DNA of 64,000 nucleotides, from NCBI GenBank assembly GCA_963824395.1, contig CAWGPF010000001.1:2232001-2296000 (forward strand), written 5' to 3'. This stretch comes from 13-2-20CM-66-19 sp963824395 (GTDB lineage: Bacteria > Pseudomonadota > Gammaproteobacteria > Steroidobacterales > Steroidobacteraceae). Of this stretch, positions 48,662 through 57,717 are shown piece by piece. A model generated the notes under the pieces. That model did not search any database, was not told the DNA's origin, and was given only the letters and a program-made list of their open reading frames with translations. Both the position numbers and the translations under genes were made by a program. Every line of letters begins with the position of its first letter. Position 1 is the first letter of the stretch.

Positions 48662-49335
48662 TCACGCGTCCGGCGCGTACCACAGCTCAACGTCCGCGCA
48701 GCCCTGCACGGCGCGCCAGGCGACGAGGGACTTCTCCTGCGCCAGCAGCGCCCGCACCGCCTGCTCCTTGCCGGCCCCGCCCACCACGAACACCGGCTCG
48801 CGCACGGTGGCCAGAAGTTCCGGGGTCACGCTGACGGCTGACAGGCCGTCGGGGCGCTGCACCGGGATGGCGTAGCGGCCGCGCGCGCGCTCGATGTCGC
48901 CCGGGGTGAAGAGCGAGGCGGTGTGGCCGTCGGCGCCGAGGCCGAGGAGTCCGAGTCCGATGTGGATCCCGGAACTCAGCAGCGTGGTGAGTGCCGCCTC
49001 GTACGCCGCGGCCGCCTCATCGAGGGGCAGCTCGGTGCGTACGCGCAGCAGCGACTCCGGGGGCAGCGCCAGTGCCTCCAGCAGCAGGCGCGACTGGTGG
49101 TAGTTGCTGGCGCTGGAATCGGCCGGCACGTAGCGCTCATCGCTGAACAGCACGTGCAGCCGGTCATCGTGAACGAGAGGCTGGCGCGCGAGTGTGCGGT
49201 AGGCGGCCATCGGGGTGGTGCCGCCGGCGAGCATGACGGCGCTGGCGCAGCGTGCGCTCAGCGCCCGTCCGAGGCGCTCGGTGAGGGCGGTATCGAGCTC
49301 GGCGCGTGAACTGAAGGTGCGGGTCGTGAGGGTGG

Positions 49336-49339
<4 letters not shown>
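48662..49339 (-). CDS. pgl: 6-phosphogluconolactonase
   Basis: Hydrolyses 6-phosphogluconolactone in the oxidative pentose phosphate pathway. The 225-residue protein of the DevB/NagB-like family shows MLAGGTTPMAAYRTLA, VLFSDERYVPADSSASNYHQ and the catalytic GLGADGHTASLFTPG. ATG 49339 overlaps the stop of the DegS-like protease gene (ATGA), and the TPR-sulfotransferase begins after three bases, so all are on one transcript. It is separated from zwf and gnd by 11 kb. Confidence 0.93.
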
Positions 49340-50472
<1,133 letters not shown>

Positions 50473-50537
50473 TGAGCTCCGGGGAAACCCGTGCGGGCGC
50501 GCGTGCGCGCGCGCCCGGAAGGGGGTGTTCGATTGTG

Positions 50538-50543
50538 TATAAT
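50538..50543 (+). promoter_or_regulatory. Possible -10 box for the petABC operon
   Basis: A perfect TATAAT lies 116 bases upstream of the petA ATG in an otherwise very GC-rich gap. There is no clear -35 element at the usual distance; an alternating CG tract precedes it instead. The match is good for the hexamer alone, so this is suggestive only. Confidence 0.35.
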
Positions 50544-50658
50544 GCGCCGCCCCCCGCAAGGTATGAAATCGCGCGTGACCTTGAGCCACGTCCGCACGGC
50601 GGCGGCGAGAACGCGAACCGAAGGTGGCGGGCGTGCAGTTAAAGCGGGAGGCGGGTGG

Positions 50659-51267
50659 ATGGCGGATCACGCAGTTGTCGCCGACGAAGTTGTCGACTTA
50701 AGCCGGCGCAAATTCCTCACACGGGCCACCATCGCCACCGGCGCGGTGGGCGCAGCTTTTGCCGTCGTGCCGTTCATCGAGTCCTGGGAGCCTTCCGAGC
50801 GCGCGCTCGCCCAGGGGGCGCCCTCGGAGCTGGATCTCTCCAAGCTCGAACCCGGGCAGATGACCACCACCGTGTGGCGCCGCTCGCCGATCTATGTCGT
50901 GCGGCGCACCCCGGACATGGTGGCGCGCATCGCAGGTCACGATGCGGACCTCAAGGACCCGAACTCCGAGCACTCCATCCAACCCTCGTACGCCAAGAAC
51001 AACGACCGTGCGCGCAGCGCCGAGTACCTGGTACTGATCGGGACCTGCACGCACCTCGGGTGCCTGCCCAAGCAGCGCTTCAGCGCCGGGGAGCTCTACC
51101 CGAGCTGGCCCGGGGGTTTCTTCTGTCCCTGCCACGGCTCGCGCTTCGATCTGGCGGGACGGGTGTTCAACGGCTCCCCGGCCTCGACCAACCTCGTGGT
51201 GCCGCCGTACTCGTATCCGAACCCGCATACGCTTTTGGTCGGTGTCGATGAGAAAGGAAGCGCCTGA
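50659..51267 (+). CDS. petA: Ubiquinol-cytochrome c reductase Rieske iron-sulfur subunit
   Basis: Carries the 2Fe-2S cluster of the cytochrome bc1 complex. The 202-residue protein has a Tat-type signal/anchor SRRKFLTRATIATGAVG followed by AAFAVVPFIESW, and both cluster motifs CTHLGC and CPCHGS, with the two His and four Cys present. ATG 50659 is chosen, with GGGAGGCGGG just upstream; longer N-termini look random. The stop overlaps the petB ATG (TGATG). First gene of petABC. Confidence 0.96.
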   Translation: MADHAVVADEVVDLSRRKFLTRATIATGAVGAAFAVVPFIESWEPSERALAQGAPSELDLSKLEPGQMTTTVWRRSPIYVVRRTPDMVARIAGHDADLKDPNSEHSIQPSYAKNNDRARSAEYLVLIGTCTHLGCLPKQRFSAGELYPSWPGGFFCPCHGSRFDLAGRVFNGSPASTNLVVPPYSYPNPHTLLVGVDEKGSA

Positions 51268-52532
51268 TGGCCCCTAACAGCGCAGGCGGCGCCCCGTCGC
51301 CGCTGCCGGAGAAGAAGGGCCTGTGGGCCTGGATCAACAAGCGCCTGCCGGTGACCGAGTTCATCGACGAGCAGCTGACCGGGTACTTTGCGCCGAAGAA
51401 CTTCAACATCTGGTACTACTTCGGCTCGCTCGCGCTGCTGGTGCTGGTGCTGCAGCTCGTCACCGGCATCTTCCTCACCATGTTCTACAAGGTGGGCGAG
51501 ACGACCTCGTTCGACTCGGTCGAATACATCATGCGCGAGGTCAACTACGGCTGGCTGATGCGCTACCTGCACTCCACCGGCGCCTCGGCGTTCTTCATCG
51601 TCGTCTACCTGCACATGTTCCGGGCCTTCCTGTATGGCTCCTACCGCAAGCCGCGCGAACTTTTGTGGCTGTTCGGCATGGCGGTGTACCTGGCGCTGAT
51701 GGCGGAGGCCTTCATGGGCTACGTGCTGCCCTGGGGCAACATGTCCTTCTGGGGCGCGCAGGTGATCGTGAACCTCTTCGGCACGATCCCCGGCATCGGC
51801 CCGGCTCTGGTGGAGTGGATCCGCGGCGACTATGGCATCGCGGATGCGACCCTGAACCGCTTCTTTGCCCTGCACGTGGCGGCGATCCCCTTAGGACTGC
51901 TGCTGCTCGTGGCACTGCACCTCGTCGCGCTGCGCCGCACCGGCTCGGGCAACCCCGACGGCATCGAGATCAAGGAGAAGGTCGGGCCGGACGGCAAGCC
52001 CCTCGATGGCATCCCGTTTCACCCGTACTACACGGTGAAGGATGTATTCGGCGTCGGCGTCTTCTTCGTCCTGTTCGCCATCATCGTATTCTTCGTGCCC
52101 ACCCTCGGCGGCCTCTTCCTCGAGGCGCCGAATTTCGACCCGGCGAACCCGCTGTCGACGCCCGAGCACATCGCCCCGGTGTGGTACTTCACGCCCTTCT
52201 ACGCGATCCTGCGTGCGGTGCCGGACCAGCGCCTGGGCGCGCTGCTCATGATGCTCGCGGTGGTGTCGTTCCTCTTCATGCCCTGGCTGGACCGCTCGCC
52301 GGTGAAGTCGATCCGCTACAAGGGCTGGATCTCGCGTCTCGCGCTCACCCTGTTCGCGATCTCCTTTGTGGCGCTCGGCTACCTCGGGCTGCAGCCCGCC
52401 GAAGGTCTGTACGTGATCCTGGCGCGCATCTTCGCCATCATCTACTTCGCCTTCTTCTGGCTCATGCCCATCTATTCGCGACTCGATCCGGTGAAGCCGG
52501 TGCCTGACAGGGTGGTCTACCATGCGCACTGA
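51267..52532 (+). CDS. petB: Cytochrome b of the bc1 complex
   Basis: The central membrane subunit, 421 residues, long-form cytochrome b. Eight hydrophobic helices are expected; visible are the first heme-binding segment YLHSTGASAFFIVVYLHMFR (His pair partner), the quinone-site region WGAQVIVNLFGTIPGIG, HVAAIPLGLLLLVALHLVAL with the other axial His residues, and PEHIAPVWYFTPFYAIL carrying the PEWY-type motif as PVWY. The PEWY Glu is thus replaced by Val, as in several proteobacteria. Coupled by overlap to both petA and petC. Confidence 0.96.
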   Translation: MAPNSAGGAPSPLPEKKGLWAWINKRLPVTEFIDEQLTGYFAPKNFNIWYYFGSLALLVLVLQLVTGIFLTMFYKVGETTSFDSVEYIMREVNYGWLMRYLHSTGASAFFIVVYLHMFRAFLYGSYRKPRELLWLFGMAVYLALMAEAFMGYVLPWGNMSFWGAQVIVNLFGTIPGIGPALVEWIRGDYGIADATLNRFFALHVAAIPLGLLLLVALHLVALRRTGSGNPDGIEIKEKVGPDGKPLDGIPFHPYYTVKDVFGVGVFFVLFAIIVFFVPTLGGLFLEAPNFDPANPLSTPEHIAPVWYFTPFYAILRAVPDQRLGALLMMLAVVSFLFMPWLDRSPVKSIRYKGWISRLALTLFAISFVALGYLGLQPAEGLYVILARIFAIIYFAFFWLMPIYSRLDPVKPVPDRVVYHAH

Positions 52533-53328
52533 GATGCGACGCGTATGGCAGGGTGCGGCGCTCACCGCAGCATTGCTGCTGGCGGCGACGGCGTTGGCGC
52601 AGGAAGCCCCGGGCACCAAGGAGGGCGCAGGCGCGGAGCGTACCGACTGGCAGCACTGGCACGTGAACAGCAGCGTCACCGACCTGGCCTCCGTGCAGCG
52701 CGGCGCGCGCAACTTCGTCAGCTACTGCCTCGGCTGCCACTCGCTGAAATACGAGCGCTGGTCGCGTCTCGGCGCGGATCTGGCCATTCCCGGGGACCTG
52801 CTGCAGAAGGACCTGCTGCCGGCGGGCGACAAGACCACCGACTACATCCTGACCACCATGCCGGCGACGGACTCGGCCAACTGGTTCGGCAAGACCCCGC
52901 CGGACCTGTCACTGATCGCCCGCTCGCGCGGCAAGGACTACCTCTACCAGCTGTGGAAGACCTATTACGTCGATCCCACGCGCCCGACCGGCGTCAACAA
53001 CCTGCGCCTGCCCACCATCGCGATGCCGCACGTGCTGGCAGAGCTCGAGGGGCTCAAGGTCGCGGTGTTCAAGGACGTCACCCGGAGCGAGGGCGGCCAG
53101 GCCGTCCACGAGCAGGTGTTCGATCACTTCGAGCAGGTGGCCCCGGGGCGCCTGACGGCGGCCGAATACGACAGCTTCGTGCGCGACACGGTCAACTTCC
53201 TCGATTACGTGGGCGAGCCGACCCAGGCGGCACGCCGCGCGCTCGGGGTGTGGGTGGTGCTGTTCCTGCTGCTATTCACCTGGCTTGCGTGGATGATGAA
53301 GCGCGAGTACTGGAAAGACGTCCATTGA
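52522..53328 (+). CDS. petC: Cytochrome c1
   Basis: Accepts electrons from the Rieske protein and passes them to cytochrome c. The 268 residues begin with a cleavable signal (AALTAALLLAATALAQEA), then the single heme site CLGCHS near residue 71, the aromatic stretch NWFGKTPPDLSLIARSRG, an axial-ligand region with Met in IAMPHVLAEL, and a C-terminal membrane anchor LGVWVVLFLLLFTWLAWMM. ATG 52522 overlaps the end of petB by 11 bases. sspA follows after 68 bases. Confidence 0.96.
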   Translation: MRTEMRRVWQGAALTAALLLAATALAQEAPGTKEGAGAERTDWQHWHVNSSVTDLASVQRGARNFVSYCLGCHSLKYERWSRLGADLAIPGDLLQKDLLPAGDKTTDYILTTMPATDSANWFGKTPPDLSLIARSRGKDYLYQLWKTYYVDPTRPTGVNNLRLPTIAMPHVLAELEGLKVAVFKDVTRSEGGQAVHEQVFDHFEQVAPGRLTAAEYDSFVRDTVNFLDYVGEPTQAARRALGVWVVLFLLLFTWLAWMMKREYWKDVH

Positions 53329-53396
53329 GGGTCGCCCCGCGGGCAGGACGCGCCCTGGCGCCCTGAAGGCGGTAGACGGGTCGCAGGAGCGGAAAG

Positions 53397-54020
53397 TTGT
53401 CGAGCAGACGATCCATCATGACCCTGTTCTCTGCCCCGAATGACCCGTGGAGTCATCGCACGCGCATCGTGCTGGCGGAAAAGGGCATCAGCATCGACAT
53501 CGTCAGCGTGGAAGCGGGCCGCTTCCCCGAGGACCTGCTCGACCTGAACCCCTACCACAGCGTGCCGACGCTGGTGGACCGCGATCTGGTGCTGTACGAC
53601 TCGCGCGTGATCATCGAGTACCTCGATGAACGCTTCCCGCATCCGCCCCTGATGCCGGTCGACCCGGTCACGCGCGCACAATTTCGCCTGGCCCTCTATC
53701 GCATCGAGCGCGACTGGTACAGCCTCGCGCGCCAGATCGACCAGGAGCCGGACAAGAAGCAGACCGTGAAGCTGAAGAAGATCCTGCGCGACACCATCCT
53801 GCAGAGCACCGACCTGTTCAAGGTCAAGCCCTACTTTCTCTCGGATGAGTTCTCGCTGGTGGATGCCACCATCGCGCCGGTGCTGTGGCGCCTGCCTTAT
53901 TATGAGATCGACCTTGCCCCCCAGGGGCAGGCCATCGAGAAGTATGCGCAGCTGGTGTTCGCGCGCCCCGCGTTCCGCGAGGCCCTGTCAGAGCGCGAAC
54001 AGGAGATGCGCCTCCTGTAG
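53397..54020 (+). CDS. sspA: Stringent starvation protein A
   Basis: A glutathione-S-transferase-fold protein that binds RNA polymerase; in Escherichia coli it helps acid and starvation responses. The N-terminal domain is MTLFSAPNDPWSHRTRIVLA, with LNPYHSVPTLVDRDLVLYDS, and the C-terminal helical domain includes FFLSDEFSLVDATIAPVLWR-like sequence. I chose TTG 53397, preceded by AGGAGCGGAAAG, because relatives have about eight residues before MTLFS; ATG 53418 is the shorter option. The petABC-sspA-sspB order is typical of gammaproteobacteria and some betaproteobacteria. Confidence 0.94.
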   Translation: MSSRRSIMTLFSAPNDPWSHRTRIVLAEKGISIDIVSVEAGRFPEDLLDLNPYHSVPTLVDRDLVLYDSRVIIEYLDERFPHPPLMPVDPVTRAQFRLALYRIERDWYSLARQIDQEPDKKQTVKLKKILRDTILQSTDLFKVKPYFLSDEFSLVDATIAPVLWRLPYYEIDLAPQGQAIEKYAQLVFARPAFREALSEREQEMRLL

Positions 54021-54033
54021 GTTTTTGAGAGCC

Positions 54034-54432
54034 ATGAGCCAGGTGCTGCCCAAACGTCCCTACCTGCTGCGCGCCATGCACGAGTGGATCACCGACTGCG
54101 GCAACACGCCGCACGTAATCGTGGACGCCGGCCGCGAGGGCGCCGAGGTGCCGCGCGCCTACGTCAAGGACGGCAAGATCGTGCTGAACCTGAGCGAGGG
54201 CGCCACGCAGCGACTGCGTCTCGGGGCCGAGGTGGTGGAGTTCGACGCGCGCTTCGCCGGCGTTATCCACCACGTGCGCTTCCCCGTCGGTGCCGTGCTC
54301 GGCATCTATGCCCGCGAGACCGGTGAAGGCATGGTGTTCTCCGAGCAGGACTTAGGTCCCCAGCCCCCGAGCCACCCGCCGCAGACGGAAGAAGGCGGCA
54401 CCCGCCGCCCGCAGCTGAAAGTCGTGAAATAG
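54034..54432 (+). CDS. sspB: ClpXP protease specificity-enhancing factor
   Basis: Delivers ssrA-tagged proteins to ClpXP. The 132-residue protein opens KRPYLLRAMHEWITDCGNTP, continues with PHVIVDAG and ILNLSEGATQRL-like sequence and the core strand FDARFAGVIHHVRFPVGAVL. After an acidic, Pro-rich linker it ends with RRPQLKVVK, matching the ClpX-docking tail seen in known SspB proteins. ATG 54034 is 13 bases after the sspA stop. Confidence 0.95.
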   Translation: MSQVLPKRPYLLRAMHEWITDCGNTPHVIVDAGREGAEVPRAYVKDGKIVLNLSEGATQRLRLGAEVVEFDARFAGVIHHVRFPVGAVLGIYARETGEGMVFSEQDLGPQPPSHPPQTEEGGTRRPQLKVVK

Positions 54433-54530
54433 TCCTGCCGCCGGCAGCGGCGCCGCGCGAGCCTCGGCGGCGCAGCCCGTGCGATGCGTCAGCGCTGCCG
54501 GCGCGCGGGGAAACGCGCAGGAAGAAGAAA

Positions 54531-54908
54531 AGAGTCGGCCTGTAAGCCGGGTTCTGTCGAGGGCAATCATTCCTCTGGGATCCGCGTCACCGCGGACCTC
54601 TAGCGGCCTACCCGAAAGCGCGCGCGGATCAGCGCTGCCCCAGCACCGTGAGGTGCCGGGCGGCTTCCCTATTTGGCCTTGCTCCAGGTGGGGTTTACCG
54701 TGCCGTCGCGTGTTGCCACCGACGCGGTGCGCTCTTACCGCACCGTTTCACCCTTGCCGGTCCCGTGAGGGACTTAGGCGGTCTGCTCTCTGTTGCACTT
54801 TCCGTGGGCTCGCGCCCCCCAGGCGTTACCTGGCACCCGATCCGCCGGAGCCCGGACTTTCCTCCATCTGACGCTTGCGCAGCAGACAGCGACTGCCCGG
54901 CCGACTCT
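54531..54908 (-). ncRNA. rnpB: RNase P RNA, bacterial type A
   Basis: The catalytic RNA of RNase P, about 378 nucleotides. Read on the minus strand, the ends AGAGTCGGCC (5') and GGCCGACTCT (3') form helix P1. Near the 5' end is the conserved GAGGAAAGTCCGGGCTCC; then GCCAGGTAACGCCTGG with the following AACAGAGAGCAGACCGCC; and near the 3' end AACCCGGCTTACAGGCC. The 3' end is followed by an interrupted T-rich stretch. It lies downstream of sspB on the opposite strand. Confidence 0.95.
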
Positions 54909-55073
54909 AGGCTGCGCACGATACGGGCAACCACCGCGAAGTCAATGCGCCGGTTCGCCGGGCGTCCCGGGGTGCCCCGGCACGGAGCGCCCGGGCGGCG
55001 TGGCTTATACTCGCAGGCGCTGTAACGGTCGGCTGCAACCCACCCGTCCCACCTCCCAACGAGTCGGTGCCCC

Positions 55074-55736
55074 ATGTTCCTACTGGTCCAGGATCTCCTG
55101 AGCGCGGCGGAGGTCGCCGCCATCACCAAGCTCGCCCAGCAGGCGCGCTTCGTAGACGGCCGGACCAGCAACCCGCACAACACCACTAAGATCAACACGA
55201 TCGCCGACTTCGCCGACCCGGCCGGGCAACAGGCCTCGCAGATCGCCGCCGCCGCCCTGCAGCGCAGCGAGCCGGCATTCAATTTCGCTTTTCCTCAGCG
55301 CATCGCGCCCCCGAACCTGTGCCGCTACGGGGTCGGCATGACCTACGGGCCGCATACCGACGCCGCCTATCTGGCGGTCGGGCAGCAGGCGCTGCGCTCG
55401 GACGTGTCCTGCACCTTGTTCCTCAGCGACCCGGCCACCTATCAGGGCGGTGAGCTCACCATCTACCTTGGCAGCGAGCGGGTGCAGGTGAAGGGCCAGC
55501 CCGGTTCGGCGGTGCTGTATCCCTCCACCACCCTGCATCAGGTCGCCCCGGTCGCTGCCGGCGAGCGCCTGGTCATGATCACCTTCATCCAGAGCCGCAT
55601 TCCCGATCAGATGCAGCGTGAGCTTCTCTACAAGCTCGGCGAAGTGCGGGCTCTCGAGGGGCTGAAGATGGCCTGGGAGAACCGCGTGCAGCTGGAGCAC
55701 GTGATCACGAATCTGCAGCGCATGTGGTCGGGCTAG
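55074..55736 (+). CDS. PKHD-type Fe(II)/2OG hydroxylase (PiuC/YbiX family)
   Basis: A 220-residue prolyl-4-hydroxylase-like oxygenase. It has the family opening LSAAEVAAITKLAQQARFVD, then RTSNPHNTTKINT, the Fe ligands in YGPHTDAAYL (HxD) and STTLHQVAPV, and the 2OG-anchoring Arg in GERLVMITFIQS. In Pseudomonas PiuC is linked to siderophore receptor PiuA, but no receptor is adjacent here; a sulfotransferase-like gene is convergent with an 10-base gap. ATG 55074 is preceded by no strong ribosome-binding site. Confidence 0.9.
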   Translation: MFLLVQDLLSAAEVAAITKLAQQARFVDGRTSNPHNTTKINTIADFADPAGQQASQIAAAALQRSEPAFNFAFPQRIAPPNLCRYGVGMTYGPHTDAAYLAVGQQALRSDVSCTLFLSDPATYQGGELTIYLGSERVQVKGQPGSAVLYPSTTLHQVAPVAAGERLVMITFIQSRIPDQMQRELLYKLGEVRALEGLKMAWENRVQLEHVITNLQRMWSG

Positions 55737-55746
55737 GGCACGCCGC

Positions 55747-56778
55747 TTAGGGGCCGAGGCACAGCGCTTCGGCGGACTGCAGGACGCTCCTCGCTTCCGG
55801 GTAGCGCTGTGCCACTGAGCTGAGCCAGGCAAGCCCGCGCCTGATTTCCGCGGCATGCTCAAGATCGGCCCCGTGCATCAGCTCGCGGCGCAGCTGCGCG
55901 TCGTATGCATGCTCGGGGGCCTTGGAGTAGCGTCGCATGATCGACCCTGCGAGCAGGGCCTCGAGCTCGGCGGGCGGCTGCGGGCGGCCGAGGGCCTGAA
56001 AGACCCGCTGCAGCGCCTGCTGCGGCTCGGCCAGGAAGCGATCGAAGTTCAGCCACAGGATCTGCGCGGCACGTTCACGGGCCACTTGGTGCAGGCAGGT
56101 CATCTCGCACAGCCAGCTCATCGCGACCTGCTCACCCTCGGAGCGCGGATCCGAGTGCCAGTCCGTGGCCGCCACGCGCCGCACCAGCCGGCGCAGCCGC
56201 AGCGGGGCGAGCGTGCGGCTCTCGGCGCGCGAGTTGGGTCCGGCGAAGATCGTGCGCAGGTAGGCGAGCGGCGCTGCGAACATGAAAATGGCCCGCGCCT
56301 CATCACTCGCGGCGAGCAGTGCCTCTGCGCGCTCGCTCACGAAACTGCTGACCTTCACTACCGCGCGCTGCGCGGGACGCCAGGTGCGCGCCAGCAGCGC
56401 GAGCAGGTGCGGCAGCGGTAACACCGCGGCACCGCCGTCGGCGAGCGCCCGCAACAGCGCCGGTTCCCTGAGGGCAAAGAAGCTCTCGCGGGCGCCGATC
56501 AGGCGCGACACGAGGGTCGAGCCGACGTGCCCGATGTGAAACACGTAGTGCAGGCGCGGCGGGAGCTGCGCGGCGGCACTTTGCGTGAGCGCCGCACTCA
56601 GCAGCGCCTGCGCAGGTGCGGCGCGCAACAGGCGCTGATCGAGGAAGCTCGCCGCGCGATACGCCGCCTCATCCAGGGACACGAAGCGGATCGTGGCCGC
56701 ATCGGCGGCCTCCAGCGGAAACCAGGCCGGCGAGTGCGTGAGGTCTTCCGCCCGCAGCGGGGCGGGGTTTGGGTTCAC
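55747..56778 (-). CDS. Sulfotransferase-like P-loop protein
   Basis: A 343-residue protein. A phosphate-binding loop of sulfotransferase type, YVFHIGHVGSTLVSRLIG, is near residues 78-95, followed by ESFFALREPALLRAL and VVKVSSFVSERAEALL. The second half, with MSWLCEMTCLHQVARERAAQ and ILWLNFDRFLAEPQQALQRV, resembles the acceptor side and the typical dxFLxxP closing helix region. It has no TPR repeats. GTG 56778 overlaps the rsmI stop, so it is co-translated. No function is assignable beyond the fold; it is convergent with the PKHD hydroxylase. Confidence 0.72.
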   Translation of the reverse strand: MNPNPAPLRAEDLTHSPAWFPLEAADAATIRFVSLDEAAYRAASFLDQRLLRAAPAQALLSAALTQSAAAQLPPRLHYVFHIGHVGSTLVSRLIGARESFFALREPALLRALADGGAAVLPLPHLLALLARTWRPAQRAVVKVSSFVSERAEALLAASDEARAIFMFAAPLAYLRTIFAGPNSRAESRTLAPLRLRRLVRRVAATDWHSDPRSEGEQVAMSWLCEMTCLHQVARERAAQILWLNFDRFLAEPQQALQRVFQALGRPQPPAELEALLAGSIMRRYSKAPEHAYDAQLRRELMHGADLEHAAEIRRGLAWLSSVAQRYPEARSVLQSAEALCLGP

Positions 56779-57638
56779 TGCTCGTCCTCGCGACCCTCGC
56801 GGCGCAGCGCCACGGCGTAAGCGGCCGCGCGCGTGGCTCCGGTCAGCTGCGCGGCAACGGCGGCAGCACGTCCGGGGGGTAGCTCCTTCAGCAGGATGTC
56901 GACCGTGCGGCGCAGCTGCGCGGGGTCTGCGGCCGCGCCGTCCGCGGGCATGGCGCCGGCTACGAGGAGCGTGATCTCGCCGCGCTCGAAGTTCTCATCA
57001 CGCGCCGCCGTCAGGCCAAGCTCGGCGAGGGTGCCGCGGTAGATGCTCTCGTGCGCCTTGGTCAGTTCGCGCGCCACCACCGCCTCGCGCTGCGGGCCGA
57101 ACTCCACCGCGAGGTCGGTGAGCGTGGCGCGGATGCGGTGCGGGGCCTCGAAGAACACCAGCGTGCGCGGCTCGTGCGCGAGCGCGGCGAGTGCGCTGCG
57201 CCGCTCGCCGCTGCGGGCCGGCAGGAAACCCTCGAAGCAGAAGCGCTGCGTGGGCAGACCCGCCACCGCGAGCGCCGTCGTGATCGCCGATGCTCCCGGG
57301 ATCGCCTGCACCGCGAAGCCGGCGCGGCTCGCCGCGCGCACCAGCTCAAAACCCGGGTCCGACAGCAGCGGCGTGCCGGCGTCGCTGACGAGCGCGACAT
57401 TCTGGCCGGCTTCGAGGCGCTCGAGCAGCTGCGGCACGCGCTGCGACTCGTTGTGTTCGAACAGCGAGACGAGCGGGCGGGAGATGCCGAGCGCCTGCAG
57501 CAGCTGCAGCGTGCGGCGCGTGTCCTCCGCGGCGATGACGTCGGCGTGTCCCAGCGCCTCCTGCGCCCGCGGACTCAGGTCCGCAAGATTGCCGATCGGG
57601 GTCGCTACGACTTGCAGCGTGCCGCGCACCTTAGTCAC
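56775..57638 (-). CDS. rsmI: 16S rRNA (cytidine(1402)-2'-O)-methyltransferase
   Basis: Methylates the ribose of C1402 in the decoding centre. The 287-residue tetrapyrrole-methylase-fold protein shows LQVVATPIGNLADLSPRAQE, IAAEDTRRTLQLL, VALVSDAGTPLLSDPG and GLPTQRFCFEGFLPARSGER. The C-terminal VARELTKAHESIYRGTLAEL and the ERGEITLLVAG strand are complete. Starts at GTG with GAGG at a good distance. Divergent from lpoA, the usual gammaproteobacterial order. Confidence 0.95.
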   Translation of the reverse strand: MTKVRGTLQVVATPIGNLADLSPRAQEALGHADVIAAEDTRRTLQLLQALGISRPLVSLFEHNESQRVPQLLERLEAGQNVALVSDAGTPLLSDPGFELVRAASRAGFAVQAIPGASAITTALAVAGLPTQRFCFEGFLPARSGERRSALAALAHEPRTLVFFEAPHRIRATLTDLAVEFGPQREAVVARELTKAHESIYRGTLAELGLTAARDENFERGEITLLVAGAMPADGAAADPAQLRRTVDILLKELPPGRAAAVAAQLTGATRAAAYAVALRREGREDEQ

Positions 57639-57717
57639 TATAGTCCTCTACCTCATGCCGCCAGGGATATGCGGCGCCAATAACCATCCTGCACGCCAAC
57701 GAGAGGCCCTTCAACCG

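Noticed and set aside
50491..50517. Alternating CG/GC tract as a Z-DNA or regulatory site
   Set aside because: Such tracts arise often at this GC content and nothing else marks the site; it is noted only as the missing -35 region of the petA promoter.
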